Shown here: one piece after another, positions 47,733-56,227 of the stretch | How positions within the stretch are numbered: position 1 is the stretch's first letter | Layout of the letters: every line of letters begins with the position of its first letter | Translations under genes and position numbers: made by a program | Notes under the pieces: generated by a model | What the model was told of the DNA's origin: nothing | Database searches by the model: none | What the model saw: the letters and a program-made list of their open reading frames with translations, nothing else | DNA from: Actinoplanes subtropicus | GTDB lineage: Bacteria; Actinomycetota; Actinomycetes; Mycobacteriales; Micromonosporaceae | NCBI RefSeq assembly: GCF_000721705.1 | Contig: NZ_JOJL01000054.1 | Coordinates: 1 to 57,686 of the forward strand | Direction: 5' to 3' | DNA length: 57,686 bases

Positions 47733-50414
47733 GTGGTGACAGCTGAACTCGTCGTCCCGGCACCGATCTCCTCGCCGGGGGCCGCCCCGGCCACCAGCGG
47801 CGATCCGTTGCTGCAGTCCAAGTTCGCCGTGCCGGAACCGCCCAGCTTCCTGGTCGCCCGGCCCCGGCTCACCGAGCGCCTCGCCCGGGGTGTCCGCGAG
47901 CCCGTGACCCTGGTGGTCGGACCCGCCGGCGCCGGCAAGACCCAGCTCGTCGCCTCCTGGGCGGCCGCCGGGAAACCCGGGTATCCGATCGGCTGGATCA
48001 CGCTGGAGGAGGAGGACGGCCAGACCGACGCGTTCTGGGCGTACATCCTGGAAGCTTTGCGCCGGGCCGGCGTGCACCTCCCGGACACCCTGCCGGCGCC
48101 GGCCGCTCCCCGCCCCGCCGACCGGTCCTTCCTGGTCCGGCTGGCCGCCGCGCTGGCCGAGCGGCCCGAGCCGGTCGTGCTCGTGCTCGACGGCGTGGCC
48201 AACCTGCCCGGCCAGAACTGGGCGACCGACCTGGAGTTCGTGCTCCGGCACGCCGGGCGGATGCTGCGGCTCGTGCTGGTCAGCCGCTGGGACCCGCCGC
48301 TGCCGCTGCACCGCTACCGGCTGGCCGGCCGGCTCGAGGAGGTACGCAGCAACGACCTCGCGTTCACCGCCGACGAGACCGCCGAGCTGCTCGACCTGCA
48401 CGAGGTGCCGCTGAGCAAGGGCGCCCTGGCCCAGTTGCTGCAGCACACCGAGGGCTGGGCCGCCGGGCTGCGGCTGTTCGCGATGGCCCTCGAGGACGCC
48501 GGCGACGCCGAGAGCCTGGTCGCCACGATCACCGGCAACGAGGCGACCATCGCCGAGTACTTCGTCGACGAGGTGCTGCGGATCCAGCCCAGCCACGTCC
48601 GGCGGTTCCTGCTGGAGACCAGCATCCTCGACATCTTCACCCCGGACCTGGCCGAGGCCGTGACCGGGCGCGGCGACGCGCGCCGGCTGCTGGCCGGGCT
48701 CTGCCGGCAGAACGCGTTCGTGCAGCCGGCCGGCGACGGGCTGGGCGCGTACCGGTGCCACCGGCTCTTCGCCGAGCTGCTCCTGGCGCAGCTGAGCCGG
48801 GAGGGCAGCGAGCGGATCCCGGAGCTGCACCGGCGGGCCGCCGCCTGGTTCGCGGCGGCCGGCCAGCTCACCGAGGCGATCGCGCACGCGGTCGCGGCCG
48901 GCGACTGGACGCTGGCCGCCTCGATCGTGATCGAGGACCACGCGATCGGCCGGCTGCTGCTCGACGGGCGGGACGGCCGGCTCGCCGAGCAGCTCCACGG
49001 GATGCCCGGCGACCTGGACAGCCCCGAGGCGGCGGTGGTCGCGGCCGCCCTGGCGCTCTCCGTCCGCGACGTGGCGGGCAGCGCGGCCCAGCTGGAACGG
49101 GCCGAGGAGCTGATGATGGGCCGCCCGGACGGCTACCGCCCGGCGCTGGCCCTCGCCCATGTGGTCACCGACGTGCTGCTCGCCCGGCTGCGGGACGACA
49201 TGGACGGCGTGCTGCACGCGGTCGCCGCGGCCGAGCAGATTCTTGCCGAGGCGCCACCCGAGCGGCTCGAGCGGCACGGCGAGATCCGGGTCCTGATGCT
49301 CGCCACCCGGGGCGACGTGCAGAGCCGGCTCGGCGCGGTGGACGCGGCCGCGGTCACCCTCACCGAGGTCGTCACCGCCGCCGCGGGCGCCTGCGAGGGG
49401 GTGCAGATCGGCGCGCTGGCCCACCTCGCGCTGATCGAGGCGCACCGCGGCCGGCTGCGGCACGCCGAGAAGCTCGCCGACCAGGCGACCGAGCTGGCCG
49501 GGCGGGCGGGCGGCATCTCCCGGCCGGTCGGCGCCCAGCTGGCGCTGGCCTGGGTGGCGATGGAGCGGTACGACATCGACACCGCCGGGCGGCACCTGCG
49601 GGCGGCCGACCCGCGCCGGATCCGGCCGGTGGACGGCATGGTGCACGCCGCGTTCGCGCTGATCCGCTCCCGTCGCCTGCAGGCCCGCGGCGAGCTGCGC
49701 GGCGCGCTCACCGCGCTCGGCGACGCCGGGCACGTGCCCGGCGGCCTGGCCGCGCCGTGCTGGCTCAGCCGCCAGGTGACCCTCACCCGGGCCCGGCTGC
49801 TGGTCACGATGAGCCGGCCGGACCAGGCCCTGGAGACCCTCGGCAAGCTCGACGAGCCGGAGGCCGACGACGCCACCGTGGTGCGCGCCGCGGCGCTGAC
49901 CGTGGCCGGCCGGGCCGAGCAGGCGTGGCAGCTGGTCGAGCCGGTGGCCGGGGCGGCCGGGGTGCCCGGACCGGTCAGCCTCGAGGCCTGGCTGGTGCTG
50001 GCCACCGCGGCGGCCCGCCGGGGCGAGGCGGACGAGGCACGCGGTGCGCTGCGCCAGGCGCTGCGCGCCGCCGCCCCGGAGTCCCAGCGCCGGGCGGTCC
50101 AGCAGGTCTGGGCCGACCTGCGCCGGGTGCTGCGGGACGACGACGAGCTGGCCGCCCAGTACCGCCAGTTGCAGGGCGCCGCGCACGCCTCGCCGGCCGC
50201 CGACTCCGGCGTCGTGGTCTTCGAAGCGCTCAGCAAGCGCGAGATGGAGGTGCTCGAGGGCATGGCGGCGATGCTGCCCACCGAGGAGATCGCCGCGACC
50301 CTCTACGTCTCGGTCAACACGGTCAAGACGCACGTCCGCAGCATCCTGCGCAAGCTGTCCGCCTCCCGGCGCAACGAGGCCGTGCGGCGGGCGCGCTCGC
50401 TCGGCCTGCTCTGA
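47733..50414 (+). CDS. MalT/LAL-type LuxR-family regulator
   Basis: An 893-residue ATP-dependent transcriptional activator. Walker A VVGPAGAGKTQLVASWAA lies near residue 66. The signature GWITLEEEDGQTDAFWAYIL and later LVSRWDPPLPLHRYRLAGRL are typical of the MalT STAND ATPase. A winged-helix relay (WAAGLRLFAMAL) is followed by helical TPR-like repeats (about 380-800). The LuxR helix-turn-helix is at the C-terminus (about 828-890: LSKREMEVLEGMAAMLPTEE, SVNTVKTHVRSILRKL). The inducer is unknown. GTG codons at 47733 and 47736 both fit the GGAGGGAG site. The YihY gene follows by 13 bp. Confidence 0.9.
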   Translation: MVTAELVVPAPISSPGAAPATSGDPLLQSKFAVPEPPSFLVARPRLTERLARGVREPVTLVVGPAGAGKTQLVASWAAAGKPGYPIGWITLEEEDGQTDAFWAYILEALRRAGVHLPDTLPAPAAPRPADRSFLVRLAAALAERPEPVVLVLDGVANLPGQNWATDLEFVLRHAGRMLRLVLVSRWDPPLPLHRYRLAGRLEEVRSNDLAFTADETAELLDLHEVPLSKGALAQLLQHTEGWAAGLRLFAMALEDAGDAESLVATITGNEATIAEYFVDEVLRIQPSHVRRFLLETSILDIFTPDLAEAVTGRGDARRLLAGLCRQNAFVQPAGDGLGAYRCHRLFAELLLAQLSREGSERIPELHRRAAAWFAAAGQLTEAIAHAVAAGDWTLAASIVIEDHAIGRLLLDGRDGRLAEQLHGMPGDLDSPEAAVVAAALALSVRDVAGSAAQLERAEELMMGRPDGYRPALALAHVVTDVLLARLRDDMDGVLHAVAAAEQILAEAPPERLERHGEIRVLMLATRGDVQSRLGAVDAAAVTLTEVVTAAAGACEGVQIGALAHLALIEAHRGRLRHAEKLADQATELAGRAGGISRPVGAQLALAWVAMERYDIDTAGRHLRAADPRRIRPVDGMVHAAFALIRSRRLQARGELRGALTALGDAGHVPGGLAAPCWLSRQVTLTRARLLVTMSRPDQALETLGKLDEPEADDATVVRAAALTVAGRAEQAWQLVEPVAGAAGVPGPVSLEAWLVLATAAARRGEADEARGALRQALRAAAPESQRRAVQQVWADLRRVLRDDDELAAQYRQLQGAAHASPAADSGVVVFEALSKREMEVLEGMAAMLPTEEIAATLYVSVNTVKTHVRSILRKLSASRRNEAVRRARSLGLL

Positions 50415-50427
50415 GAAACCGCCGGCC

Positions 50428-51645
50428 GTGGACCCGGAGCACGGGCTGGCCGCCCTTCCCGGGTGGCTGCGCCCGCGCGCCGCGCTCGTGCTGGCCTCGT
50501 GGTTCGGCACGCTGCTGCTGCGCTGCCTCACCGGCTTCCTGCGGGTGCAGATCTTCGACCGGTCGATGGGACTGGCCGCGCAGGCGTTCACCTCGATCTT
50601 CCCGCTGCTGATCACCTTCGCCGCCGTGCTCGGCACCGAGCACGCGGCCGAGATCGCCGACGCGCTGGACCTGCCCGAGTCGTCCCGGCGGCTGCTCACC
50701 GACGCGCTCGACGAGCGCGGGTTCGGCACGGTCGGCGTGCTCAGCGTCCTGATCGTGCTGGTCTCGGCGACCGGGCTGGCGCGGGCCATGGTGCGCGCGT
50801 ACGCGACCGTGTGGGGCGTCGGGAAGGTACGCTCCGGGCCGGCCGCCGCGCTGCGCTGGCTCCTGGTGGTCGTCCTGCTGAGCGGCTTCGTGATCGCCGG
50901 CCGGGCGATCGGCACGCTCGCCGGCGACTCGCCGCTGCCGTGGCTCACCGACACCACCACGCTGTTCGTGGCGGACGTGGCGATCACCCTGCTGGTGCCC
51001 TGGCTGCTGCTCGGGCGGGCGGTGCCGGCCCGCCGCCTGTTGCCGGGCGCGCTCGCCTCCGGGCTGATCATGCTGGCGGTCCGGCCGGCCGGGCATGTCT
51101 ACCTGCCCCGGGCCCTGCGCTCCAGCAACGCGCACCACGGGACGATCGGGCTGGCCTTCACGTACATCGGCTGGCTCTATGTCATTTCGTTCTGCCTGCT
51201 CGCGGCGACCGTGCTCGGGCAGGTGCTGGCCGCGGAGCCCGGCCCACTCGGGCGGGTGATCCGCGGCGAGGCCGGGCTGCGGACCCTGTCAGTGGCGGTA
51301 CGCCCGGGTCAGCTCACCGCCGTGCGCCACCGTCGCGTAGAGGACGATCGCGCACAGGCCGATGGCGACCACCGACCAGAGCGGATGGACCGAGACGTAC
51401 GCGAAATTGATCACGAAGGCCACGCAGGACAGGACGATCGCGGCGGCCCGGGCCCAGACCTGCCCGAGCATCAGGCCGGCGCCGGCCAGCATCAGGACCA
51501 CGCCGAGGACGATGTGGACCCAGCCGAGCGTGGTCAGATCGACATCGAGCAGCAGATCGGACCGGCTGCCCTCGAGAGCCGCCGGCCGGATCAGGGCGAG
51601 CGACCCGACGGTCAGGTGCGCTCCGCCGAGAAGCACCAGCATTAG
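50428..51645 (+). CDS. YihY/ribonuclease BN-family membrane protein with antisense-overlapping tail
   Basis: Membrane protein of 405 residues as the frame runs. The first 290 or so are typical of the YihY/BrkB family: six helices, with MGLAAQAFTSIFPLLITFAA near the start and HGTIGLAFTYIGWLYVISFC near the end. This family is not a real RNase; it is a transport-like membrane protein of unknown role. After GEAGLRTLSVAVRP the frame continues for about 118 hydrophilic residues (RRVEDDRAQADGDHRPERMD) that lie entirely antisense to the convergent DUF7144 gene. The original stop was probably lost. GTG start, 13 bp after the regulator. Confidence 0.8.
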   Translation: MDPEHGLAALPGWLRPRAALVLASWFGTLLLRCLTGFLRVQIFDRSMGLAAQAFTSIFPLLITFAAVLGTEHAAEIADALDLPESSRRLLTDALDERGFGTVGVLSVLIVLVSATGLARAMVRAYATVWGVGKVRSGPAAALRWLLVVVLLSGFVIAGRAIGTLAGDSPLPWLTDTTTLFVADVAITLLVPWLLLGRAVPARRLLPGALASGLIMLAVRPAGHVYLPRALRSSNAHHGTIGLAFTYIGWLYVISFCLLAATVLGQVLAAEPGPLGRVIRGEAGLRTLSVAVRPGQLTAVRHRRVEDDRAQADGDHRPERMDRDVREIDHEGHAGQDDRGGPGPDLPEHQAGAGQHQDHAEDDVDPAERGQIDIEQQIGPAALESRRPDQGERPDGQVRSAEKHQH

Positions 51646-51744
51646 CCCGCCGAAGAGGATCCAGGCGATCCAGCCGGTCGGCTCGTCGTTGCGATGTCCA
51701 GCCACGCGGCCAGTGTCGCCGCCGCCCCCGCCGGTACGCGTCAT
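51289..51744 (-). CDS. DUF7144-type four-helix membrane protein
   Basis: A 151-residue membrane protein with four hydrophobic segments starting at GWIAWILFGGLMLVLLGGAH, then LGWVHIVLGVVLMLAGAGLM, ARAAAIVLSCVAFVINFAYV and LWSVVAIGLCAIVLYATVAH. This is the pattern of a small actinobacterial membrane family (DUF7144). The function is unknown. It is convergent with, and overlapped for its last 357 bp by, the extended YihY frame on the other strand. The start is uncertain: ATG at 51744 or GTG at 51705, neither with a clear ribosome-binding site. Confidence 0.78.
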   Translation of the reverse strand: MTRTGGGGGDTGRVAGHRNDEPTGWIAWILFGGLMLVLLGGAHLTVGSLALIRPAALEGSRSDLLLDVDLTTLGWVHIVLGVVLMLAGAGLMLGQVWARAAAIVLSCVAFVINFAYVSVHPLWSVVAIGLCAIVLYATVAHGGELTRAYRH

Positions 51745-51780
51745 CTGCGCCGGATGAGGTACGCCCGGGGGCTCCGTCGC

Positions 51781-51786
51781 GATACT
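51781..51786 (+). promoter_or_regulatory. Leaderless -10-like element of the DUF6069 gene
   Basis: GATACT (one mismatch to TANNNT), 7 nt before the ATG at 51794. Confidence 0.4.
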
Positions 51787-51793
51787 CGGGGCC

Positions 51794-52267
51794 ATGTCCA
51801 ACGTCTATCGACCGCCGACACCCCCGCAACCCGTGCTCAACGCCGGCCGTCTGTGGGCCGGCGGCGCCGCCACCGCGCTGGTGGCCGCGCTGATCGCCGT
51901 GATCGGCATCCTGTTCGGCCGCGGTGTCCTGGACGTCGAGGTGCTCGCCCGCAAGGCCGACGGCGTCTGGGGCGACGCGTCGACCGGCTGGTACGCGGCC
52001 GGCGCCGCGGCCGCCGCCCTGCTCGCCACCGCCCTGGTCCAGTTGCTGATCCTCACCACGCCCCGGCCGCTGCGCTTCTTCGGCTGGGTGATCGCGCTGG
52101 CCACCGTGCTCGCCATGCTGATGCCGTTCGTCACCGACGAGAGCCGCGGGTCCCGCTGGTACACCGCGGGGCTCAACCTCGTGCTCGGCGTGGCGATCGG
52201 CACACTGGTCGCCGGCGTGGCGAAGAGCTCGCTGCGGCCGGCCCCGGCCCCGATCCCGTACCGCTGA
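51794..52267 (+). CDS. DUF6069-type membrane protein
   Basis: A 157-residue protein with four predicted helices (ATALVAALIAVIGILFGRGV, AAAALLATALVQLLILTTP, FFGWVIALATVLAMLMPFV, AGLNLVLGVAIGTLVAGVA) after a Pro-rich N-terminus (YRPPTPPQP). It matches the small DUF6069 actinobacterial family of unknown function. The stop is 7 bp before the next membrane-protein gene, so the two are probably co-transcribed. Confidence 0.8.
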   Translation: MSNVYRPPTPPQPVLNAGRLWAGGAATALVAALIAVIGILFGRGVLDVEVLARKADGVWGDASTGWYAAGAAAAALLATALVQLLILTTPRPLRFFGWVIALATVLAMLMPFVTDESRGSRWYTAGLNLVLGVAIGTLVAGVAKSSLRPAPAPIPYR

Positions 52268-52274
52268 GGCCGAG

Positions 52275-52760
52275 ATGACCCGGCTGCGGATCCGCCTGAC
52301 GCACAACAGCGCGGAGGGTACCGCGGCCGGCATCTACGGCCTCATCGTGAGCTCCTCGGTGCTGGTCACCGCGCACGCCGAGAAGGCGTACAAGCTGGAC
52401 ATCATCGTGGTGGCCACGCTGATCATCTACTGGCTGGCCGAGCGGTACGCGCGGATCGTCGCCGAGCGCATCCACGAGGGCCACCGGCCGCCCTGGCACA
52501 CCGTCCGCGACCAGCTCACCAGCGGCTGGGAGATCATGAGCGCGTCGGTGCTCCCGCTGCTGGCGCTGCTGCTGGCCCGGGGCGCCGGCGCCGGGCTGAA
52601 CCTCGCCGTCCTGGTCGCGCTGATCACCAGCACCCTGCTGCTGTGCCTGGCCGGCTGGCGGATGGGCGCCCGGCTGACCCCGGCCGAGCGGCTGGTGTCC
52701 ACGCTGGTCGCGGGCATGTTCGGGATCGGCATGATCCTGCTGAAGATCCTGCTGCACTGA
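52275..52760 (+). CDS. Membrane protein of unknown function
   Basis: A 161-residue membrane protein with about four helices (GIYGLIVSSSVLVTAHA, LDIIVVATLIIYWLAERYAR, ASVLPLLALLLARGAGAGLN, VSTLVAGMFGIGMILLKIL). The charged loop ERYARIVAERIHEGHRPPWH between helices 2 and 3 is distinctive. The family resembles unnamed actinobacterial integral membrane proteins seen next to other small membrane genes. It follows the DUF6069 gene by 7 bp with a GAGGCCGAG ribosome-binding site. Confidence 0.75.
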   Translation: MTRLRIRLTHNSAEGTAAGIYGLIVSSSVLVTAHAEKAYKLDIIVVATLIIYWLAERYARIVAERIHEGHRPPWHTVRDQLTSGWEIMSASVLPLLALLLARGAGAGLNLAVLVALITSTLLLCLAGWRMGARLTPAERLVSTLVAGMFGIGMILLKILLH

Positions 52761-52802
52761 CCGTCACCCGTCCGGGATGAAGCACCGCGGCCCCGGCGGC
52801 GC

Positions 52803-52808
52803 GACGAT
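52803..52808 (+). promoter_or_regulatory. Leaderless -10-like element of the RDD gene
   Basis: GACGAT (one mismatch to TANNNT), 6 nt before the ATG at 52815. Confidence 0.35.
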
Positions 52809-52814
52809 CGGGAC

Positions 52815-53246
52815 ATGAGCGCGACCACGGCCGGTTTCGCCGGGGCCGTCTCCCGGACCATCGCGTACGTGGTGGACGCGCTGACCGTGTCGATCACGTC
52901 GGCCGGGACCGCGACCGGGATGAGCCTGATCGCCTCGGTCGTCGGCAACGACGCGCGCGACCTGGCCCGCGCGCTCACCGCGGCGTACCTGGTCGCCCTG
53001 CCGGCCGTGTTCGCGCTGTACTGCACGGTCTTCTGGGGACTGACCGGGCGCACCCCCGGGATGGCCCTGGCCGGGGTGCGGGTGGTCACCCCGTCCCGGG
53101 GCCGGGTGCGCTGGATCGCGGCCCTGGCGCGCGGCATCCTGCTGGCGTATTTTCCGATCGGGTCACTGTGGATGCTCGCCGACCGTCGCCACCGGGCGAT
53201 CCACGACCTCGTCGCCCGTACCCTCGTCATCCGGGAGGGCCCGTGA
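52815..53246 (+). CDS. RDD-family membrane protein
   Basis: A 143-residue membrane protein. The family pattern is present: an N-terminal R-x-x-A-x-x-x-D helix (SRTIAYVVDALTVSITSAG), the central GRTPGMALAGVRVV motif, and the C-terminal MLADRRHRAIHDLVARTLVI motif. RDD proteins are small membrane proteins of mostly unknown function, sometimes linked to ion transport. The TGA stop is followed directly, in the same frame, by the truncated hydrolase, so readthrough would create a fusion. Confidence 0.85.
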   Translation: MSATTAGFAGAVSRTIAYVVDALTVSITSAGTATGMSLIASVVGNDARDLARALTAAYLVALPAVFALYCTVFWGLTGRTPGMALAGVRVVTPSRGRVRWIAALARGILLAYFPIGSLWMLADRRHRAIHDLVARTLVIREGP

Positions 53247-54527
53247 TACGCCGGATTCTGGTACTTCACCTTGGCCAGCGAGCAGGGCCTGACCGGCCGG
53301 GTGCTGCGGATGCGGGACGACGCGTTCGCCCGGCTCGGCCGGCGCGCGCCCGGGTTCACCGTCACCCAGGTCACCGACTTCACGCCGGCGCAGGACGCCC
53401 GGATCGCCCGGCAGGTGCGCGGCACGGTCGCGGTGCCCAGCTATCTCACCGGGGACGGCGGCCCCGGCACCCGGCTTCCCGACGGGCCGCCCTCGGGGAC
53501 GCTGGCCGCCGACTTCGTCTGCAATCTTCCGCGCTCGGCGAGCGCCACCGCGCCCGCCCACCTCTCCCTCTACGGCCACGGGCTGCTCGGGTCGCCCACC
53601 GAGATCGACGCGGGCAACGTCAAGGACATGGCCCAGGCGTACGACTTCCTGTTCTGCGCCACCAGCTGGATCGGGCTGGCCGCCGCCGACGTCCCGTACG
53701 TCGCCTCGGTCTGGAGCGACCTGAGCCGGTTCCCGTCGGTGCCCGACCGGCTGCAGCAGAGCTTCCTGAACTTCCTGTTCCTGGGCCGGGCGATGATCGC
53801 GCCGGGCGGCTTCGCGGCGAACCCGGCGTTCCGCGACGCCGCCGGGCGCAGCCTGCTCGACCGGGCCGGCGGCCTGCACTACGACGGCAACAGCCAGGGC
53901 GGGATCAACGGCGGCGCGCTCACCGCGATCGCCCAGGACTGGACCCGCTCGGTGCTCGGCGTGCCGGCGATGAACTACAGCACGCTGCTGCAGCGCAGCG
54001 TCGACTTCGCGCCGTTCCAGCAGCTGCTGGACCGGTCCTATCCGGACGCCCGAGATCAGCAGGTCATCTTCGCGCTGCTGCAGATGCTCTGGGACCGCGG
54101 CGAGGCGGACGGGTACGCCCAGCACCTGACCGGTAACCCGCTGCCGGGCACGCCGGCCCACCAGGTGCTGATGCACGTCGCGTTCGGTGACCACCAGGTC
54201 TCCCCCGCGGCCGCTCAGGTGGAGGCCCGCACGATCGGCGCCCGCATCCACGAGCCGGCCCTCGCCCCGGGCTGGTCCGACGAGGTGGTGCCGTACTGGG
54301 GCATCCCCCCGATCGGTCACTATCCGTACCGTGGCTCGGCCTTCGTGGTGTGGAACAGCGGGCTTGCGTACGCGCCGCCGCCCACCAACCTGGCGCCGGC
54401 CGGGCCGCAGTACGGCTCCGACCCGCACGAGTTCCCGCGGGCCCAGCCGGGGGCGCAACGGCAGAAGGCGACCTTCCTGCTCACCGGCAAGGCGAGCGAC
54501 GTGTGCCCGGCCGGGCCGTGCCCCTGA
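53247..54527 (+). pseudogene. 5'-truncated secreted alpha/beta-hydrolase-like gene
   Basis: The open frame begins straight after the RDD stop and reads YAGFWYFTLASEQGLTGRVL, which matches an internal region (W-x-F-T-x-A-S) of a larger family of exported hydrolase-like proteins. The preceding 200 or so residues and the signal peptide are missing. The rest is intact: GHG in LSLYGHGLLGS, nucleophile elbow GNSQGG in YDGNSQGGINGG, MHVAFGDHQVS with a possible catalytic Asp/His, and a Cys-rich tail (DVCPAGPCP). A TTG at 53271 could serve as start, giving 418 residues without export signal. I judge it non-functional or at least unexported. Confidence 0.65.
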
Positions 54528-54539
54528 TTCAGGATTGAG

Positions 54540-54545
54540 TAGTAT
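54540..54545 (+). promoter_or_regulatory. Candidate -10 element of the DUF4232 kinase gene
   Basis: TAGTAT, about 60 bp before the kinase ATG, in an AT-richer patch (54528-54550). No clear -35. Confidence 0.4.
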
Positions 54546-54604
54546 CGTTCGGGCGCGATGGTGACCGACGGTGAGCAGAGCGGCGTTTCGGGGGTCCGGC
54601 ATCC

Positions 54605-56224
54605 ATGAGGGGGCAGTTGCGGCCGACCGACCCGCGCCGGCTCGGGCGCTACCGGCTCGAGGCTCGCCTGGGCCAGGGCGGCATGGGCACGGTCTACCTC
54701 GGGCGGGGGCGCGACGGCCGGCCGGTGGCCATCAAGGTCATCAAACCCGAGCTGGTGCACGACGAGGAGTTCCGCGGCCGGTTCCGCAGCGAGGTCAACC
54801 GGGCCCGCCAGGTGCCGCCGTTCAGCACCGCCGAGGTCCTCGACGCCGACGCCGACCACGAGACCCCGTACCTGGTCACCGAGTACGTCGACGGCCCCAG
54901 CCTGGCCGAGGTGATCGCCGACCAGGGGCCGCTGACCGGGGGCAGCCTCTACAGTGTCGCCGTCGGGGTGGCGACCGCGCTTGCCGCGATCCACGGCGCC
55001 GGCGTCATCCACCGTGACCTCAAGCCCCGTAACGTGCTGTTCGCCCTGGGCACGCCCAAAGTGATCGACTTCGGCATCGCGCGGGCGTTCGAGGCCACCA
55101 GCCAGCACACCGCGACCGATCAGATGGTCGGGACGGTCGGCTACATGGCGCCCGAGCGGTTCGACACGGTGACCGACCGGGCGCTCGGGCCGGCCGCCGA
55201 CGTGTTCGCCTGGGGCGTCGTCGTCGCGTACGCCGCGACCGGCCGCACCCCGTTCGACGCCGACTCGCCGGTGGCGACCGCCGCCCGCATCCTGACCCAG
55301 CCGCCCAACCTGGCCGGCCTGCCCGGGCCGCTGCGCGATCTGGTCGCGGCCGCCCTCGACAAGAACCCCGACCGGCGGCCCACCGCGACCGAACTGCTCG
55401 ACCACCTGGTCGCCGCGGGCGTGCCGCACGCGGCCGCCCTGCCGGCGGTCGGGCTGACCCGCCCGCGCGCCGAACCGACCGGCACCGCGCGACGGCGGCG
55501 CTGGCGGCGTACGGCTCCGGTGCTGACCGCCGCCACGGTGGTCGCCATCGCGGCCGCCGTCTTCGCCTTCTCGCCGGTGCGTGCCATGCTGCGTTCCGCG
55601 TCGGCGGATCCGCAGGCGAGCGACCCGGCGGTGGCCGCCCTTCCGCCGTCCGGTGCCCCGGCGTCGCCGAGCGCCGGCCCCACGCCCAGCCCGGTCACGT
55701 CCCGGACGCCCAGGCAGGCCGCGAGACCGGCCGCGGAAGCCGGCGGCGCGACGGTCACGGCATCGCCCGCGACCCGGGTGCGGCTGTGCACGAACGCCGA
55801 CATCACGGTCGCGATCTCGGCCCAGAACGACGTGATCACGGTCGGCACCCAGCGGGGACTGGTCAACGTGGTCAACAAGTCGGGTACGTCCTGCCGGGTC
55901 GACGGCCGCGTCTCCATCCGCCTCTACAACGCGGCCGACGAGCAGGTGGACGTGCCGGCCAAGGCGGTCGACCAGCCCGGACCGGCCGTCGACATCACCC
56001 TCCGGCCGGGCGGCGGCGCCTTCGAGGGCATCAAGTGGCAGGCCTGCGACCGGAACGACAGCAACTGCCCGACCGGCAACACGATCCGGGCCGGCCTGTC
56101 GTCGGCCGGCGGGGTCGTCGCCGACCTGGACGGCTTCCCCGCGGCGGCGGACAGCCGGATCACCATGAGCTCCGTCCAGCTCGGCACCCTGCAGCCGAGC
56201 CGGATCGGCGTCGTCGCCTGGTAG
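54605..56224 (+). CDS. Membrane Ser/Thr protein kinase with external DUF4232 domain
   Basis: A 539-residue receptor-like kinase. The kinase domain spans about 15-275: GQGGMGTVYLG glycine loop, AIKVIKPEL catalytic Lys, HRDLKPRNVLF, DFGIAR, and APERF. One membrane helix lies at about 305-325 (VLTAATVVAIAAAVFAFSP). A Pro/Ser linker follows. The external domain (about 395-539) begins RLCTNADITVAISAQND and has conserved Cys pairs and GGGAFEGIKWQACDRND, which is the DUF4232 pattern of actinobacterial secreted or lipoprotein modules. The short catalytic P-loop spacing and VPPFSTAEVLDAD match the subgroup of actinomycete kinases with varied external domains. ATG chosen before RRLGRYRLEARLG. Confidence 0.9.
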   Translation: MRGQLRPTDPRRLGRYRLEARLGQGGMGTVYLGRGRDGRPVAIKVIKPELVHDEEFRGRFRSEVNRARQVPPFSTAEVLDADADHETPYLVTEYVDGPSLAEVIADQGPLTGGSLYSVAVGVATALAAIHGAGVIHRDLKPRNVLFALGTPKVIDFGIARAFEATSQHTATDQMVGTVGYMAPERFDTVTDRALGPAADVFAWGVVVAYAATGRTPFDADSPVATAARILTQPPNLAGLPGPLRDLVAAALDKNPDRRPTATELLDHLVAAGVPHAAALPAVGLTRPRAEPTGTARRRRWRRTAPVLTAATVVAIAAAVFAFSPVRAMLRSASADPQASDPAVAALPPSGAPASPSAGPTPSPVTSRTPRQAARPAAEAGGATVTASPATRVRLCTNADITVAISAQNDVITVGTQRGLVNVVNKSGTSCRVDGRVSIRLYNAADEQVDVPAKAVDQPGPAVDITLRPGGGAFEGIKWQACDRNDSNCPTGNTIRAGLSSAGGVVADLDGFPAAADSRITMSSVQLGTLQPSRIGVVAW

Positions 56225-56227
56225 GCG

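Noticed and set aside
47640..51071. 1143-codon open frame antisense to the LuxR regulator and YihY genes
   Set aside because: Low-complexity Gln/Gly/Arg/Ala translation without motifs; shadow of the real genes.
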